A stretch of 64,000 nucleotides of DNA from Mesostigma viride. Its lineage: Eukaryota; Streptophyta; Mesostigmatophyceae; Mesostigmatales; Mesostigmataceae. A model generated the notes under the pieces. The model did no database searches, had not been told where the DNA came from, and saw nothing but the letters and a program-made list of their open reading frames with translations. The stretch is taken from NCBI GenBank assembly GCA_009746045.1, contig RPFO01000779.1:1-64000 (forward strand). The letters are read 5' to 3'. Positions 43,681 to 55,139 of this stretch are shown here, one piece after another. The translations under genes and the position numbers were made by a program. Within the stretch, counting starts at the first letter, position 1. The number at the start of each line of letters is the position of its first letter.

Positions 43681-46600
43681 CACTGGTCCTACCGGTCTAA
43701 TCTATCTACAACAGCTATCTACAACATCTATCTACAACATCTATCTACAACTAGTCTAAGCTCTCTACTGGACTCGCACGTCCAAAAGCCTGAAAAACAG
43801 ACTTTAGTGAGTATCAGTTCCAATGCACATGGGAACCATCTAGTGATGATTGGGTACCATAAATATGATGTTTGGACATTCATACCACCACTTGTTGGGG
43901 GTACTACCCCCAACCACGCACCGGTGGCGAGCTAAAAATAGAAAAAGACGCTATTTATGAGATATTTTGCCCAAGACAAACCACTTGTCTAAATGACCTG
44001 CCCATACATACCTGCAAAGTTCCCCCACTTTTTTAAAAGCTGGGCTATTTACATGGCCAAAATGGTCACATTTGTTTGAGTTATTAATTTTCCCGCAAAA
44101 TGGGTACTTTTTTGAGCAAAAAAAAATAAATCAAATCATTAACACATCAGATTGGGTCATCCATACGTGCGATATTCCACTGAGTGGGGGGAAACACAAC
44201 CTCAAAGTTTGAGCTCATTCTGACAAGCGTAGCTCAAGTTATTGATTTTCCTGTGATGCCACCTGGGTAGACGCTAAAAGAGAATTGAGCTAGTGCTGAG
44301 CCAAAATGACATCTGTTTTGCTACCCTAGACACCCAAAAACATGCCCACTTTGATCACGGAGTGTGAGGAGGATGTCCGGAGCGTCATACGCCCCACCCC
44401 TCCATCGGCACAGCCAGCCTTGTGAGTCTACCCTTAACAACAAGGCTGGTAGGACGACACGCCTGAGCAGCATATGTCATGCCTATCTCAGGCTAATAAT
44501 GTGTGATTTTGTGCCAACAACCAAGTTGTTCCACCCAACAACACATTAAAAACCCTGTTCCAAAATGCCCAACAAGCCGGACATGTGGAGGACCACACAC
44601 GCAGTATATAAAGAGAAAATAAGCTGACTTTTTTATCGAGCCAACCTGTGGCTAGCTGCTCTGGTTAGCATGACAAAGGCTATCATTTACTCAGTGGGAA
44701 AGGTGAAGAGACCATTGGAACAACCTACCTGACGCATGTGCCACCAAAGCATTGTGTCCCGCAAAATGCACACTGCCTCCTTTCTAACAAGCACGAGCCA
44801 CTTTCTTTAGGAGACAGGTGCCAGCTCGTCAGTGTCTGGGGAAAATGATGCCGCTGCTTAGTCCTGAAGACCGCGTGAATTTCCTCGAACACAACTGTCT
44901 GTAAAGCAAAAGAAATTTCAGAGAAGCATGGAAATAAAAGCATTACACCTTCCCGACAGGTTGTGGGCCACGCGCTGCAGCGAGCCAGCCACGTCACAGA
45001 CGAACTTGCTAAAAAACATCCAGGAATCTAGCGATGCAGCGCCAGGACCCGCAAGTTCATGGCTGCATCTGGCCGGAAAGAAGGCAAAAAGCTTACGCTC
45101 AACGAGCTAAGAAAGCAGGAAAGCGCTATCTTAGGACACGTTTAATACAAGAACGTACCATAACGGGCATTTATTCGTGCCCAGGCGCACAAGAAAGGCC
45201 ACCCTTTCATGGAGAGGTCGGGCGCGCATCGCGCAGGCCTAATGTTATCTTACCGCAAAATGACGGGAAAGGTAAAGATAGCAGCGGGAATTTTTACGGC
45301 TTTAGAAACATCAATCCCTAAATGGGCAGAAATACTGCCGATGCATCGGCTGTAACTTCACAATTTTGCAAACCAGATGCCATCCAACCCACCCATATCC
45401 AATGGCTGTCCTTGGGGGCCAAGCATGTCCATGAGTTGCCCTTCGGGTTGGTATATCACAACCTTACATATATGCAGGGTAGGCCATGTATAACTGCCGT
45501 CAAAGTCAGGGGGGTCAAGACGAGCGTTTTCATTTTTGGTAGAATGTGCATTTTGAATTATGTTGTAAGAGCTAGGCACCTACCACTTCAGGGATGATAA
45601 ACAATTAGTTGCTGAACAGTTTGAGCCATTGGGGTCATCATTTGGGTGGGTATACCAGCAGTTACACCCAGTACAGCCCATAGGGGTACCGTTGGTAAAA
45701 AGCAACCAAGGGGGTAGGAGTGGGCATACTACCTACTAATACCTACTAATATGGCCCCCAACCATGCCACACAATACATTTCCCTTCCACAATGATGGGG
45801 AAACATAACTGCATCATCACACTGCCCTTACATGGCACCTATGTGCAGGTGCCACCTTGTCCATGCACGTAGGTAACGTGGTACGGATACCCTACGCAAG
45901 GCATGCATTCTAGGAGGCAGCCACCAACAAACTAGTGATTTTAAGCCTATTTCAGCTTGCCCTAGCAAGGATAAACTAGGCCTAAGCTGCTATAGCTTGC
46001 CAGGTGATGGCCAGCACACCTGGTGGCACATGCTGACAATGGGAAGCTTCTACTCACCGGTTACATGCTTGATGATGCCACAGAGACCAGCCAACTGCCT
46101 CACACTCATGCAATATGTGTGTGGGAAATGTATAACAAACATATATGGAGGTATTCAAACCCATACAGCCTCTAAAACTTATCACCATCACCCTGTGGCA
46201 GGTCAACTGACTGAGGGAAGCATCTAAGAAGGGTGTTTTAGAAAGGGGCCAGGCCAGGGTCAAGAAAGAGCATGAATAATGCAAAAAGAATGTGCTACAC
46301 AAGCTAGAACGTATATATAAACGTCAAACATCGATAAGAAAACGATGCTTAAGCTTTACCAGGCATAGATTGCGTTACCTTGGCCCAGGCGGTGGCCGCA
46401 AAATGGCGCATTTCGGCACACCAAAGTTGTGCAGCATGGTCGCTGGATTCGGCGAATTCTGGCCACCCTTGCACGTTTACGACTACTATGTATCATAAAA
46501 AGTACAAAGAAACCAATATATCCTTTAAAATACGCCGGAAAGGTATTGCTGTCAACGTTTCTATCGTCCGGCCTGATCGCAGTTTTTTCCAGCAAGAACG

Positions 46601-47113
46601 CTGCCGACACCTATCAAATGGCATTCCCGCGACCCAAAAATTGGCCTGTATCATCTTTAGGACGTATAAAATCAATTTCCTGAGTTTGGTCAGAAAATTC
46701 GAACGCAAACGTAAATGCCATGCGTGGGCGCAAGCCGCCATGGCCAGGTCGTCGTTTTCCGGAATGCACGTTGTACGTGAAAAAGTACCCTGACCCCTTG
46801 TACTTTGACCGGCCAGAACACCTCTATAACTTTGTCAGAAGTATGCAAACCCTAGTACCATGCTGTGAGGAAAATTATAAACTTTCGATCTTCTCAGCTA
46901 AACTTTTCCTAATTCTCAATAGTTTTCGCGGCATTTGGTCCCCCGAGAAGGGGCCGACGTGTCGGCTGTAACTCAGTTTTAGGCGGAAAATCGGCAGCCA
47001 GACCATTTAGGGGTTAAACTAGCTTCCATTAGGACCATCAAAACTGGCAACAATCGACAATCACACCTGCAGGCATCCATTATACTTTATTCATCCCGAC
47101 AGAAATTCAGGCC
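43681..47113. other. Gene-poor region, nothing recognised
   Basis: About 3.4 kb with short CTATCTACAACAT repeats at 43690-43755 but no credible gene or mobile element. Frames of 60-140 codons exist but show no family features. Confidence 0.45.
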
Positions 47114-48724
47114 GGACCATTTAGATGAACGCGGATCAGTGAGTTTCTGGTCTTCCCAAGATGTGATGAATGGAGCCATGGTTTCAACCAGCGGCTTTTA
47201 ACCTTTACCACAGTTGCCTCACTACCCTGTGGTCACTAGCCTGAGGCGGCAGCACCCACGGACGGTGTTGGGAAAAGACGCTTGGCCACTGCTGTGTCCG
47301 AGCCTTTCTAGGTCTCACCATTGCTGCCAGGCCTTGCACGCCTTGGCAGGTCCGCCACTGTCAATTTCCTTGGTTGCATCAATCCAGGACGTCTGTCCTT
47401 CCATGAATGACAGTAACGCTCTGGATTTATCCGTCATGACAAGTACCCGTCCATCCCAGGCCTGCAGGACTGCCAGTCCTGAAGTCCTGTGACATTCTTG
47501 GTACCATCAACCAATATTGACCACAGTACCTCCTAGTGACAGTCGGTCCTGTGACACGTAACGTGTGATGGTTCACCCAACACTGCCACGTGCCCTGTCC
47601 CTCACGTGTCCTTAGTCCTGGTACTGCTGTAGCGTCCGGCGGCATTACTTCGGGACTTGATAACTCTCAAGTTCCTTGTCCAAATGAGGCGTTTAGCACG
47701 GCGTTGGAAAGGCCACTTCAGGTATGATATGCTTAGCATATTGCATCACCAATATGCTAACTCCAACCCTTTCTTGTTTTGGAGCTGCAAGCTTCACACC
47801 ATGACCAACCCATTCCTTGCTGCCTTGTGAAATGGACAACTGGTTACCCTGGACTTATAATAAGCCTCATGAGCACCCCTTTTGCCACCTTAATGGTATC
47901 CTTCTTAGGGATCTATGGTTCAACCCTGCCATCTGATCATTAACTTGACCTGCAGGTCATCCCCAACCCTTTCTTTTGCAACTGTACCTTGGCTTGGGCT
48001 TAAAGGAGGATGTTGAATATTCCTTAGGCAACATATCCTGGATATCTGAATGAGAGGCCCTGACTACAGGAAACGTATTACAGTGAGTTCCTGGTCTTCC
48101 CAGTTATCACTGGCGCCCGTTTCATGGCGCCCGCCCCGAGCGTTCCAGGCATCATCCATCCAAATGTTCACCAATGGAAGCCACTTCAACACCACTGTGC
48201 CACTGCTTGATGGGGAGCCCATGTCATCACTGGGTGTTAAAGCCCAGGAGTCATACATACCAGGCTGTGGCTCAACTAGGGAATCGAACCCTACCCCAGA
48301 ACCCCAGGTTAAACTTAACCTGGTCACATGACAGACAACAAGAGAGATTGGCATACAACATGATTATGGTTTATTATAGAATATCCACCAAAACCAATGT
48401 TGAGTGTTCCCAGTGGACCAGCCTGCACCAGCAAGGCCCAACTGTCAGGTTACAACACCATAATATCCAAGGTTGTCACTTATTCACAGCTAAAGAAAAC
48501 TAAACAAGAGAGATATATACAAACAACCTGGAAGAACTCTCAACATGGCCTGCCCTGTCATGGCCTAACTGCCCGAGGCCAAAGGCATCCCACTGTGCTA
48601 ATCCTTTACAGGAAGAGCTTGCTCCTGTTGAGCCTTCTACCTGCTTGGTGACAGGTAGGCTACCTGTTGCCCTCCCCCTGGGGACAACAGCACTGGTCAG
48701 CCACCAACTGGCAAAGGCTGGACT

Positions 48725-49372
48725 TCAAGTCCCACCAGAAAAGGGGTCCATGAGCCCTTTGAGCACAGGGTATTGTAGCTCAGCCTTGCTCTCCAGCTTG
48801 GTGAGGGCGTCTGCTGGGTTGTCAACACCAGGCACATGTTCAAGATGAGCAAGGTAAGACATCTCCTTCAGCAACAAATAATCCAGATCCCTGCTCCTGG
48901 CGAGCTGTCTGTGCACAAACTGCACCATGCCCATGCTGTCTGTCTTGACCAGTGTGTGCAGCTGCAAGCTACAGGAAGCTACCTGACAGAGCTGGTAGAA
49001 TAACTCCCTGAGGTAAAGAGCAGTGTGTAGCCCCTCACATATTGCCCTGCACTCAGCAATGTCACTGCTGGGCGTCACCCTGTTCTGTAACCTACTGTAC
49101 CAGCTGACCAGAGAAGTGTGCTCCTGTTGTAGTGTAATGAGTGCTGCTGCCCTACCCCTGACATCCGTCACCTTCCTGCTGTCCATGGAACTGTCCACAA
49201 AAAGCACCATGTTGAGTGGTTTGTACAAGTCCACAGCTGCCAGTATGAGTGGAGGTGAGCTCCTGACAGACTCAACCACCTGCTCTGCCCCTACCTCAAC
49301 CAGCTGAGCATCTGTGAGCCTACTCAGCACCAACAAATCTGGGGCACAAATGCTAGCTAGCCAAGCCAACAT
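48725..49372 (-). CDS. Copia-type RNase H domain fragment of pol
   Basis: A 215-residue frame from ATG 49372. It starts with the usual linker before RNase H (LAWLASICAPDLL) and then shows the RNase H core: LFVDSSMDS (first Asp), SLVSWYSRLQ, SSDIAECRAICEG (Glu), HTLVKTDSMG (second Asp) and HVPGVDNPADALTKL (third Asp). This order is characteristic of the C-terminus of copia pol. The reverse transcriptase and integrase that should precede it are absent. Confidence 0.82.
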   Translation of the reverse strand: MLAWLASICAPDLLVLSRLTDAQLVEVGAEQVVESVRSSPPLILAAVDLYKPLNMVLFVDSSMDSRKVTDVRGRAAALITLQQEHTSLVSWYSRLQNRVTPSSDIAECRAICEGLHTALYLRELFYQLCQVASCSLQLHTLVKTDSMGMVQFVHRQLARSRDLDYLLLKEMSYLAHLEHVPGVDNPADALTKLESKAELQYPVLKGLMDPFSGGT

Positions 49373-49884
49373 TCCCCTGATTGTGGCACACCTGGCCTGG
49401 GTAATGGGCTGCTGGAGGGCATCAATGATCTGCTGAAGCTAGTTGTGGGCTCTGTCGCAGCATCAGAAAATGGACGGGTGCCAGGCAACACACTCCCCAC
49501 ACGCACTGGTGGTGCCTGGGGAGGGTCAATCCTAGCCTCCAAACGCTCGGGCAACATACCAGACACCCTATCATGAACAGCAGCTTGCTTTGCAGCACGC
49601 ACACCTGGGGTGACGATGGCGTCCTCCTCACCAGGCGTTGTGAGCACCACTGCATCCGTAGGTCGCCTGGCACGCTTGACTTTCTCCGCCTCAGCTTGCC
49701 CATCACGCCACCGCTTGTGGGTTCTCCCGGCCCTGGGGTCCATCTCTGGGATAGGTTGCCCAGCTGGCGCCTCCACGCCCCTCTCCTCCATCGCCTCCCC
49801 TTCCTCTCTGGCGATGTCCTCCTCTGCCGTTCGCTCCCGTTGCTCCTCGAATGTCGCCGCACCCCGGCTTGCCCTCCTAGGCAT
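49357..49884 (-). CDS. Charged protein of the LTR element
   Basis: A 175-residue frame from ATG 49884 on the minus strand. It is Arg/Glu-rich (EEQRERTAEEDIAREEGEA) and then Pro-rich, without recognised domains. It lies between the gag-like frame and the RNase H frame and overlaps the latter by 16 bases. It may be the tail of gag or the junction left by the deletion of most of pol. Confidence 0.5.
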   Translation of the reverse strand: MPRRASRGAATFEEQRERTAEEDIAREEGEAMEERGVEAPAGQPIPEMDPRAGRTHKRWRDGQAEAEKVKRARRPTDAVVLTTPGEEDAIVTPGVRAAKQAAVHDRVSGMLPERLEARIDPPQAPPVRVGSVLPGTRPFSDAATEPTTSFSRSLMPSSSPLPRPGVPQSGECWLG

Positions 49885-49952
49885 TATATACAATGGCTGC
49901 GACCAACTTTGCAACAAGAAAACAGCAAACTCTCCACCTATCCTCCACCCCC

Positions 49953-51005
49953 TCAAGCCTCGTCTTCAGATGAAGCTTCTCCTGCAACCGGTGCAGGTGC
50001 TGGCTCGTGGAACGGTCCCTCCACCGGATTCAATGGCTGCCCCTGGTCGTCGTGAGTAGGCACAGGCCTAATAACCACCGGAAGCCTCAAACCATACGCG
50101 TAATCACGTATCCAGCGAGAACGCCCCCACCTCAGCAAATGAGCCTCACCTAAACCAACGTTGTCGTCAATGTGGTAGCGATTAAGCTCGTCCCGCTGCG
50201 CCTGCTCACGGCCCTCCTGAGAGCCGTCGCCCTCGTGACGCCTCTGGGCCGGCTGTACTACCGCCCCTGCTGGCTGATCTACGAAGTCGTAGAAGGCGTC
50301 GTCGGCTGAGACCTCTCGACCGCCTACCACGTCGACAGTCAAACTTAGCTGGTTTAACTCTCGGCGAGAATGTGGAGTATCCCGACTAGTGTAGATGGAG
50401 AAGGGATTAAGAGTAATGAAGACACGATCAGCAGCGCCTCTGGTCAACTCTAAGACAGAGTGCGCCAGATTCTGGCACTCTGCCACCAACGCCTGCGTAC
50501 TGCCACGAACGATGGCCTCCCGCCTGTCCCGGGCGACCTGCACCACGTTTGGCACGCCGGTGTAGTCGTCCCCAAGGCGGAGATTGGCGACAAGGTCGTT
50601 TATCTCTCGGGCACCCCCGAGGCTTATGGCAATTATCTGCAAAAGCAGAGTGACCACCTGCTCAAACGCGAATGCGTTTGTGTGGCCAGCCCGCCAAGAC
50701 GCTGGCAGCCTTCTGATGATTTCCGCGAGGTCCTCGCGAAATCTCAGCAGCTGCTCGGCTGCTCCTCGGACGTACTCGCCCGGTGCCGACACCGCACGAA
50801 TATTTCGGCGCACTTCCCCCGAGTCCTCGTGCCCTCCTGCGGGTACTGGACTGGACGCCGCTACCGTTGCTGCACGCGCAAAGGTGTTTGTCCTAGCTTC
50901 AGAGTCCGAATTCGACATATATCCGTCGACCAGACTGTAATACGATTTAGATGAACGCGGATCAGTGAGTTTCTGGTCTTCCCAAGATGTGATGAATGGA
51001 GCCAT
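49953..51005 (-). CDS. Gag-like protein of the LTR element
   Basis: A 350-residue frame from ATG 51005, which lies inside the end of the 5' LTR; the coding sequence crosses the LTR boundary at 50945. The middle is helical-looking (LLRFREDLAEIIRRLPASW, FEQVVTLLLQIIAISLGGA), as expected of a capsid domain. The C-terminus is Pro-rich and acidic. No CCHC zinc knuckle is visible. The assignment rests on position and composition rather than on a motif. Confidence 0.5.
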   Translation of the reverse strand: MAPFITSWEDQKLTDPRSSKSYYSLVDGYMSNSDSEARTNTFARAATVAASSPVPAGGHEDSGEVRRNIRAVSAPGEYVRGAAEQLLRFREDLAEIIRRLPASWRAGHTNAFAFEQVVTLLLQIIAISLGGAREINDLVANLRLGDDYTGVPNVVQVARDRREAIVRGSTQALVAECQNLAHSVLELTRGAADRVFITLNPFSIYTSRDTPHSRRELNQLSLTVDVVGGREVSADDAFYDFVDQPAGAVVQPAQRRHEGDGSQEGREQAQRDELNRYHIDDNVGLGEAHLLRWGRSRWIRDYAYGLRLPVVIRPVPTHDDQGQPLNPVEGPFHEPAPAPVAGEASSEDEA

Positions 51006-51189
51006 GGTTTCAACCAGCGGCTTTTAACCTTTACCACAGTTGCCTCACTACCCTGTGGTCACTAGCCTGAGGCGGCAGCCCCTAAGCTCGTCTGGATTTG
51101 TACTAGAACACGCAATTTGTAGTTCATTTTGAAAAGTTGTATTTTATTGAATTTAAAGTTTCCACTTAAGTCTCTGAGGAAGGGGAAGT

Positions 51190-51412
51190 TCATAGGACCC
51201 GTGACACCGTGACATCGTGACACCGTGACACCGTGACACCTCAAAATGCATATAAACACACATCTTTGCAGGTATGCAGTGATTATTAATGGGGATGATG
51301 TATTCAATGGGTCATTGCAAGTTTTACCTATGCTTCTGACACCGTGACACCGTGACACCGTGACACCGTGACACCGTGACACCGTGACACCGTGACACCG
51401 TGACACCGCAAA
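51190..51412. repeat. Left subterminal octamer arrays (GTGACACC)n
   Basis: Two blocks of GTGACACC (51205-51240 and 51337-51408) about 120 bp and 260 bp from the left terminus of the TIR transposon. Each octamer contains the palindrome GTGNCAC. They are probably transposase-binding sites, by analogy with CACTA elements. Confidence 0.85.
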
Positions 51413-51689
51413 TACCACGTATACACCTTCATAATAATCCTAGTAGAGACATTCATTTCTCCATACATCTCGGTCATCTCACCATATATCGTCTCATGTT
51501 GATGTATTCTTGTTGTGCGTGTAGGTACCTTGCCGGGTCATGACAAGTTCAGCCATTCCTCGTTTATGCGGTCCAACGTCGCTTCAATAGGGCATGTGAT
51601 TAATATCTGGTAACAACTTATATATGTTGGCACGCCATGCGTCCAGGAATAGTTGTCTCACTTAATATGCATGCAAGCAACCATCAAAA

Positions 51690-52067
51690 TCACTTTGTCA
51701 TGAAATCACTTGCCGGGATTTCAGTTTCTCGCTGGCCGGCCTGAAAAAGCTGGTTCTTTATAAACTCTTTCCGATCCGCAGGCTTCTTAGACCACATGTC
51801 GGTCCTCATCGTCCTGAGCTCCTCGAAATGCACGCTTCTCAAACAATGGCGGCCACAACCACAGTCCCAGTCCCTGCAAAGTGCCGCAGCCAAGGACGAA
51901 TCCTGGGTGCATTTCGCCAACACGGCGGCTGCAGATAACCGGACCCCGCGCCTCGCCATCATATTGAACACGACGACGCCCAGGAGTAATAGCAAGAAGA
52001 ACATTCCCAAAACCTGCCAACCCAGCGCCCCCGCACTGGGCTCCATGAAAACGCCGGGTCTCGCCAT
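51690..52067 (-). CDS. Cys-rich protein within the TIR transposon
   Basis: A 125-residue frame from ATG 52067 on the minus strand. A hydrophobic segment (LGMFFLLLLLGVVVF) is followed by a Cys cluster with DCGCGRHC, and then EELRTMRTDMWSKKPADRKE. A C-x-C-x3-C cluster followed by R-x-x-x-W and a run of charged residues is reminiscent of the zinc-binding N-terminal module seen in some transposon proteins. The membrane-like segment is unusual in that context. The frame could be one exon of a longer gene. Confidence 0.4.
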   Translation of the reverse strand: MARPGVFMEPSAGALGWQVLGMFFLLLLLGVVVFNMMARRGVRLSAAAVLAKCTQDSSLAAALCRDWDCGCGRHCLRSVHFEELRTMRTDMWSKKPADRKEFIKNQLFQAGQRETEIPASDFMTK

Positions 52068-52315
52068 GGCTATGTCAACTGGGCAATGTTGCAAACATCA
52101 TTTGTCCCCCCCCCTCCCCATCTATTTCTACGTTGGCAGATGGCAAACGTAGATCCCCACGCCATGTGGGGGGGGAATAAAACATGGCAGACCGGGATGT
52201 CACGCCAGCCCGGTCTGCCCGAGTTGTTTAGCCCATGTTACCTCATTTGGCAGCGATCACCATCGCTGCCGCTCTCGTGAATTCGGGGTGAAAGCGCACG
52301 GTGTCACGGTGTCTC

Positions 52316-52577
52316 ACATGTTTGTAGTTGGTTTGTAGTTGGTGTCTCGGTGTCTCAGAAACTCGTGGTCCGCATTGAGTGGGTGTCACGGTGTCACGAC
52401 ATCTGATTGGCCCGGTTCAGATTCGTTTTTTTTTTAATTTTTTTTTAATTCGTTTTTTTTTTTTTTTAATTTGGGGCGAATCTGAACCGGGCCAATCAGA
52501 TGTCGTGACACCGTGACACCCACTCAATGCGGACCACGAGTTTCTGAGACACCGAGACACCAACTACAAACATGTTG
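52316..52577. mobile_element. Foldback element with ~98-bp arms and T-rich centre
   Basis: Left arm 52316-52425 and right arm 52477-52577 are reverse complements with almost no mismatches, apart from an 11-13-bp duplication (TTTGTAGTTGG) in the left arm. The arms carry two GGTGTCAC octamers like those near the ends of the surrounding transposon. The 50-bp centre is T-rich. No coding capacity; weaker similarity extends the arms to about 52296 and 52607. Confidence 0.85.
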
Positions 52578-52927
52578 AGACATGGGTGTCACAACCGATG
52601 TCACAAGGTGTGCAGCAGGTATTTCCTTTCAATCCCCGAGGAAATTATCAACCATTCATCGGCCATTCTGGTCAGGATAGCTAAGAATGGCTAGCGAATA
52701 AAAAGGCAGTATCGAGGCTGGAAATTTTAGTGTATGCTCCTAGGGTCATATATTACTTGCCGTTATTTTTTTTCGCCACAAATTCTGCGGAGTCCTTCGG
52801 CATTTTGGCGTCATTCACAGGTGGGTGCCTGTTTTGTCGCCGATTTTCTCTCGACCCCACCTACCTGCAGCAAAAAATTTTCCCGATGAAAGTCGCCCTA
52901 ACATCTGGTTTTTGACACTAACCGACG

Positions 52928-53523
52928 CATTTTTTAGTTTTTAAGGCCTTGACCGAAGCACTTTTTTCATTACCGGCTCAGTTTGCTTTAACCGAGCTGG
53001 CGCGATTTTTAATCCAATTTCTAGGCTGGGCCAGGCGTCGCAGACCCGTAATCCGTTTTTAAGTGCTTTTGTGCCCGATATCGTGTCTTTTGCAGGCGTT
53101 CTTGGCATCAAAGACGCCGTGGCGTCAGGGGCTAAAACGGACCTCCGCACGTTCGTTAACTGCGGCGAGCATGTCAATGCCGCCAGCAATTTTTGCTGCC
53201 GCGTCTGTGAAACGATTGCGATGCAAGACCGTTGTCGACGTGACGGAGTGGTATGTGCACATTCAGGTGCGAATTTCTTCGCTGTTGAAACCCCGGCCGG
53301 TAGCAGACAAGTATTTCACCGTATCCCCTTTCCCCGAGTCTCTCTTTTCCGTCATGTTTTCATCTTACGGAAAGCGCGTATAAAGCATCAGTGAGCGACA
53401 GTATGATGGCGAGCCGTTTGCTCGCATCAGGGCTGTGCGGCTTATTCTAGAGAGAAGCGACATCAAGCAGATTTTGCAGCCGGATGTGAGGGAGGGGCCC
53501 TGCTGGGGTGGGAATAAACTGCT
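52928..53523 (+). repeat. Dispersed repeat X, copy 2
   Basis: Inverted counterpart of 29440-30046, located within the TIR transposon. It ends with AATAAACTGCTGTGAGTGAC and then a CCCT microsatellite, as does copy 1 read on its own strand. Indels between the copies break the shared reading frame. Confidence 0.8.
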
Positions 53524-53539
53524 GTGAGTGACCGATCCA

Positions 53540-54276
53540 CTCCCTTCCTCCCTCCCTCCCTCCCTCCCTCCCTCCTCCCTCCCTCCCTCCCTCCCTCCCT
53601 CCCTCCCTCCCTCCCTCCTCCCTCCCTCCTCCCTCCCTCCCTCCCTCCCTCCCTCCCTCCCTCCTCCTCCCTCCTCCCTCCCTCCCTCCCTCCCTCCCTC
53701 CCTCCCTCCCTCCTCCCTCCCTCCCTCCCTCCCCCCCTCCCTCCTCCCTCCCTCCCTCCCTCCCTCCCTCCCTCCCTCCTCCCTCCCTCCTCCCTCCCTC
53801 CCTCCCTCCCTCCCTCCCTCCCTCCCTCCCTCCCTCCCTCCTCCCTCCCTCCCTCCCTCCCTCCCTCCCTCCCTCCTCCCTCCCTCCCTCCCTCCCTCCC
53901 TTCCTCCCTCGTGAACTCACTCGTGGACTCACTCACTCGTGGACTCACTCCCTCACTCACTCACCCACCCACCCACCCACCCACCCACCCACCCACCCAC
54001 CCACCCACCCACCCACCCACCCACCCACCCACCCACCCACCCACCCACCCACCCACCCACCCACCCACCCACCCACCCACCCACCCACCGACCCTCCCTC
54101 CCTCCCTCCCACCCACCCACCCACCCACCCACCCACCCACCCACCCACCCACCCACCCACCCACCCACCCACACCCACCCACCCACCCACCCACCCACCC
54201 ACCCACCCACCCACCCACCCACCACCCACCCACCCACCCACTCACTCACTCACTCACTCACTCACTCACTCACTCA

Positions 54277-54312
<36 letters not shown>

Positions 54313-54560
54313 CTCACGCACTCACGCACTCACGCACTCACGCACTCACGCACTCACGCACTCACTCACTCACTCACTCACTCACTCACTCACTCACTCA
54401 CTCACTCACTCACTCACTCACTCACTCACTCACTCACTCACTCACTCACTCACTCACTCACTCACTCACTCACTCACTCACTCACTCACTCACTCACTCA
54501 CTCACTCACTCACTCACTCACTCACTCACTCACTCACTCACTCACTCACTCACTCACTTA
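53540..54560. repeat. 1-kb ladder of tetranucleotide repeats
   Basis: (CCCT)n with CCT slips at 53540-53910, (CCCA)n at 53960-54240 with a CCCT island near 54090-54110, then (CTCA)n, (CGCA)n at 54275-54312, mixed CGCACTCA, and finally (CTCA)n to 54560. Neighbouring blocks differ by one or two substitutions. Long Pro/Ser/Thr/His frames here are artefacts. Confidence 0.95.
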
Positions 54561-55139
54561 GTAACTTGCACATGCACCACATGCGCAAGGAGGACACCAA
54601 GAGCTTCACCAACCACCGTCGAAAGCTTGGCTGTGATGCCAAGGGCAAGGGTGTGGGGGTGTCCATGTTGACACAGTGCATGAAGGCTGACAAGGTCAGG
54701 CAGAGATTGTGCAGGGAGGTGCCACTACCTCCTAGCTAGCGATACCGAGATGAGGGTGCGCAAACGCATCAGCGCCATGCCGCGTGTTGAGTAATTTGCA
54801 ACTACATTACTTGGCATGCTGTGGGTGCACGTGTAAAATGACCTTTCTAGCCATGCATGCGACAGCTGCCAATATTATGTTCAGCAAGCTCCTCCGTATA
54901 ATAGAAATTGCGTGAGCATCCACATGGCCACATGTGCATATTGTCAGCTGTGTCTATATCAATGAACTTTTATGTATGTCTCCTGGACGGGTTGTCTTAC
55001 ATCACTCGTGAATGGTTTCCATGTTTTAGTGAGTCATCTTATTTGAGTTGACCAGATTGTCTCCTTGATATTCCACACTGGCAGTTTCGCATCCATGGGT
55101 AAGAATTTGTAATGGAAACTGGCAGGTATGGCATTGATA

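Noticed and set aside
43728..44560. Several short frames
   Set aside because: No family features and the region is repeat-derived at its left edge.
46380..46793. 137-codon open frame
   Set aside because: No recognisable domain, biased composition or conserved context; likely chance.
53447..54739. Pro/Ser-rich and Thr/His-rich proteins
   Set aside because: Artefacts of tetranucleotide repeats; all frames are open for the same reason.
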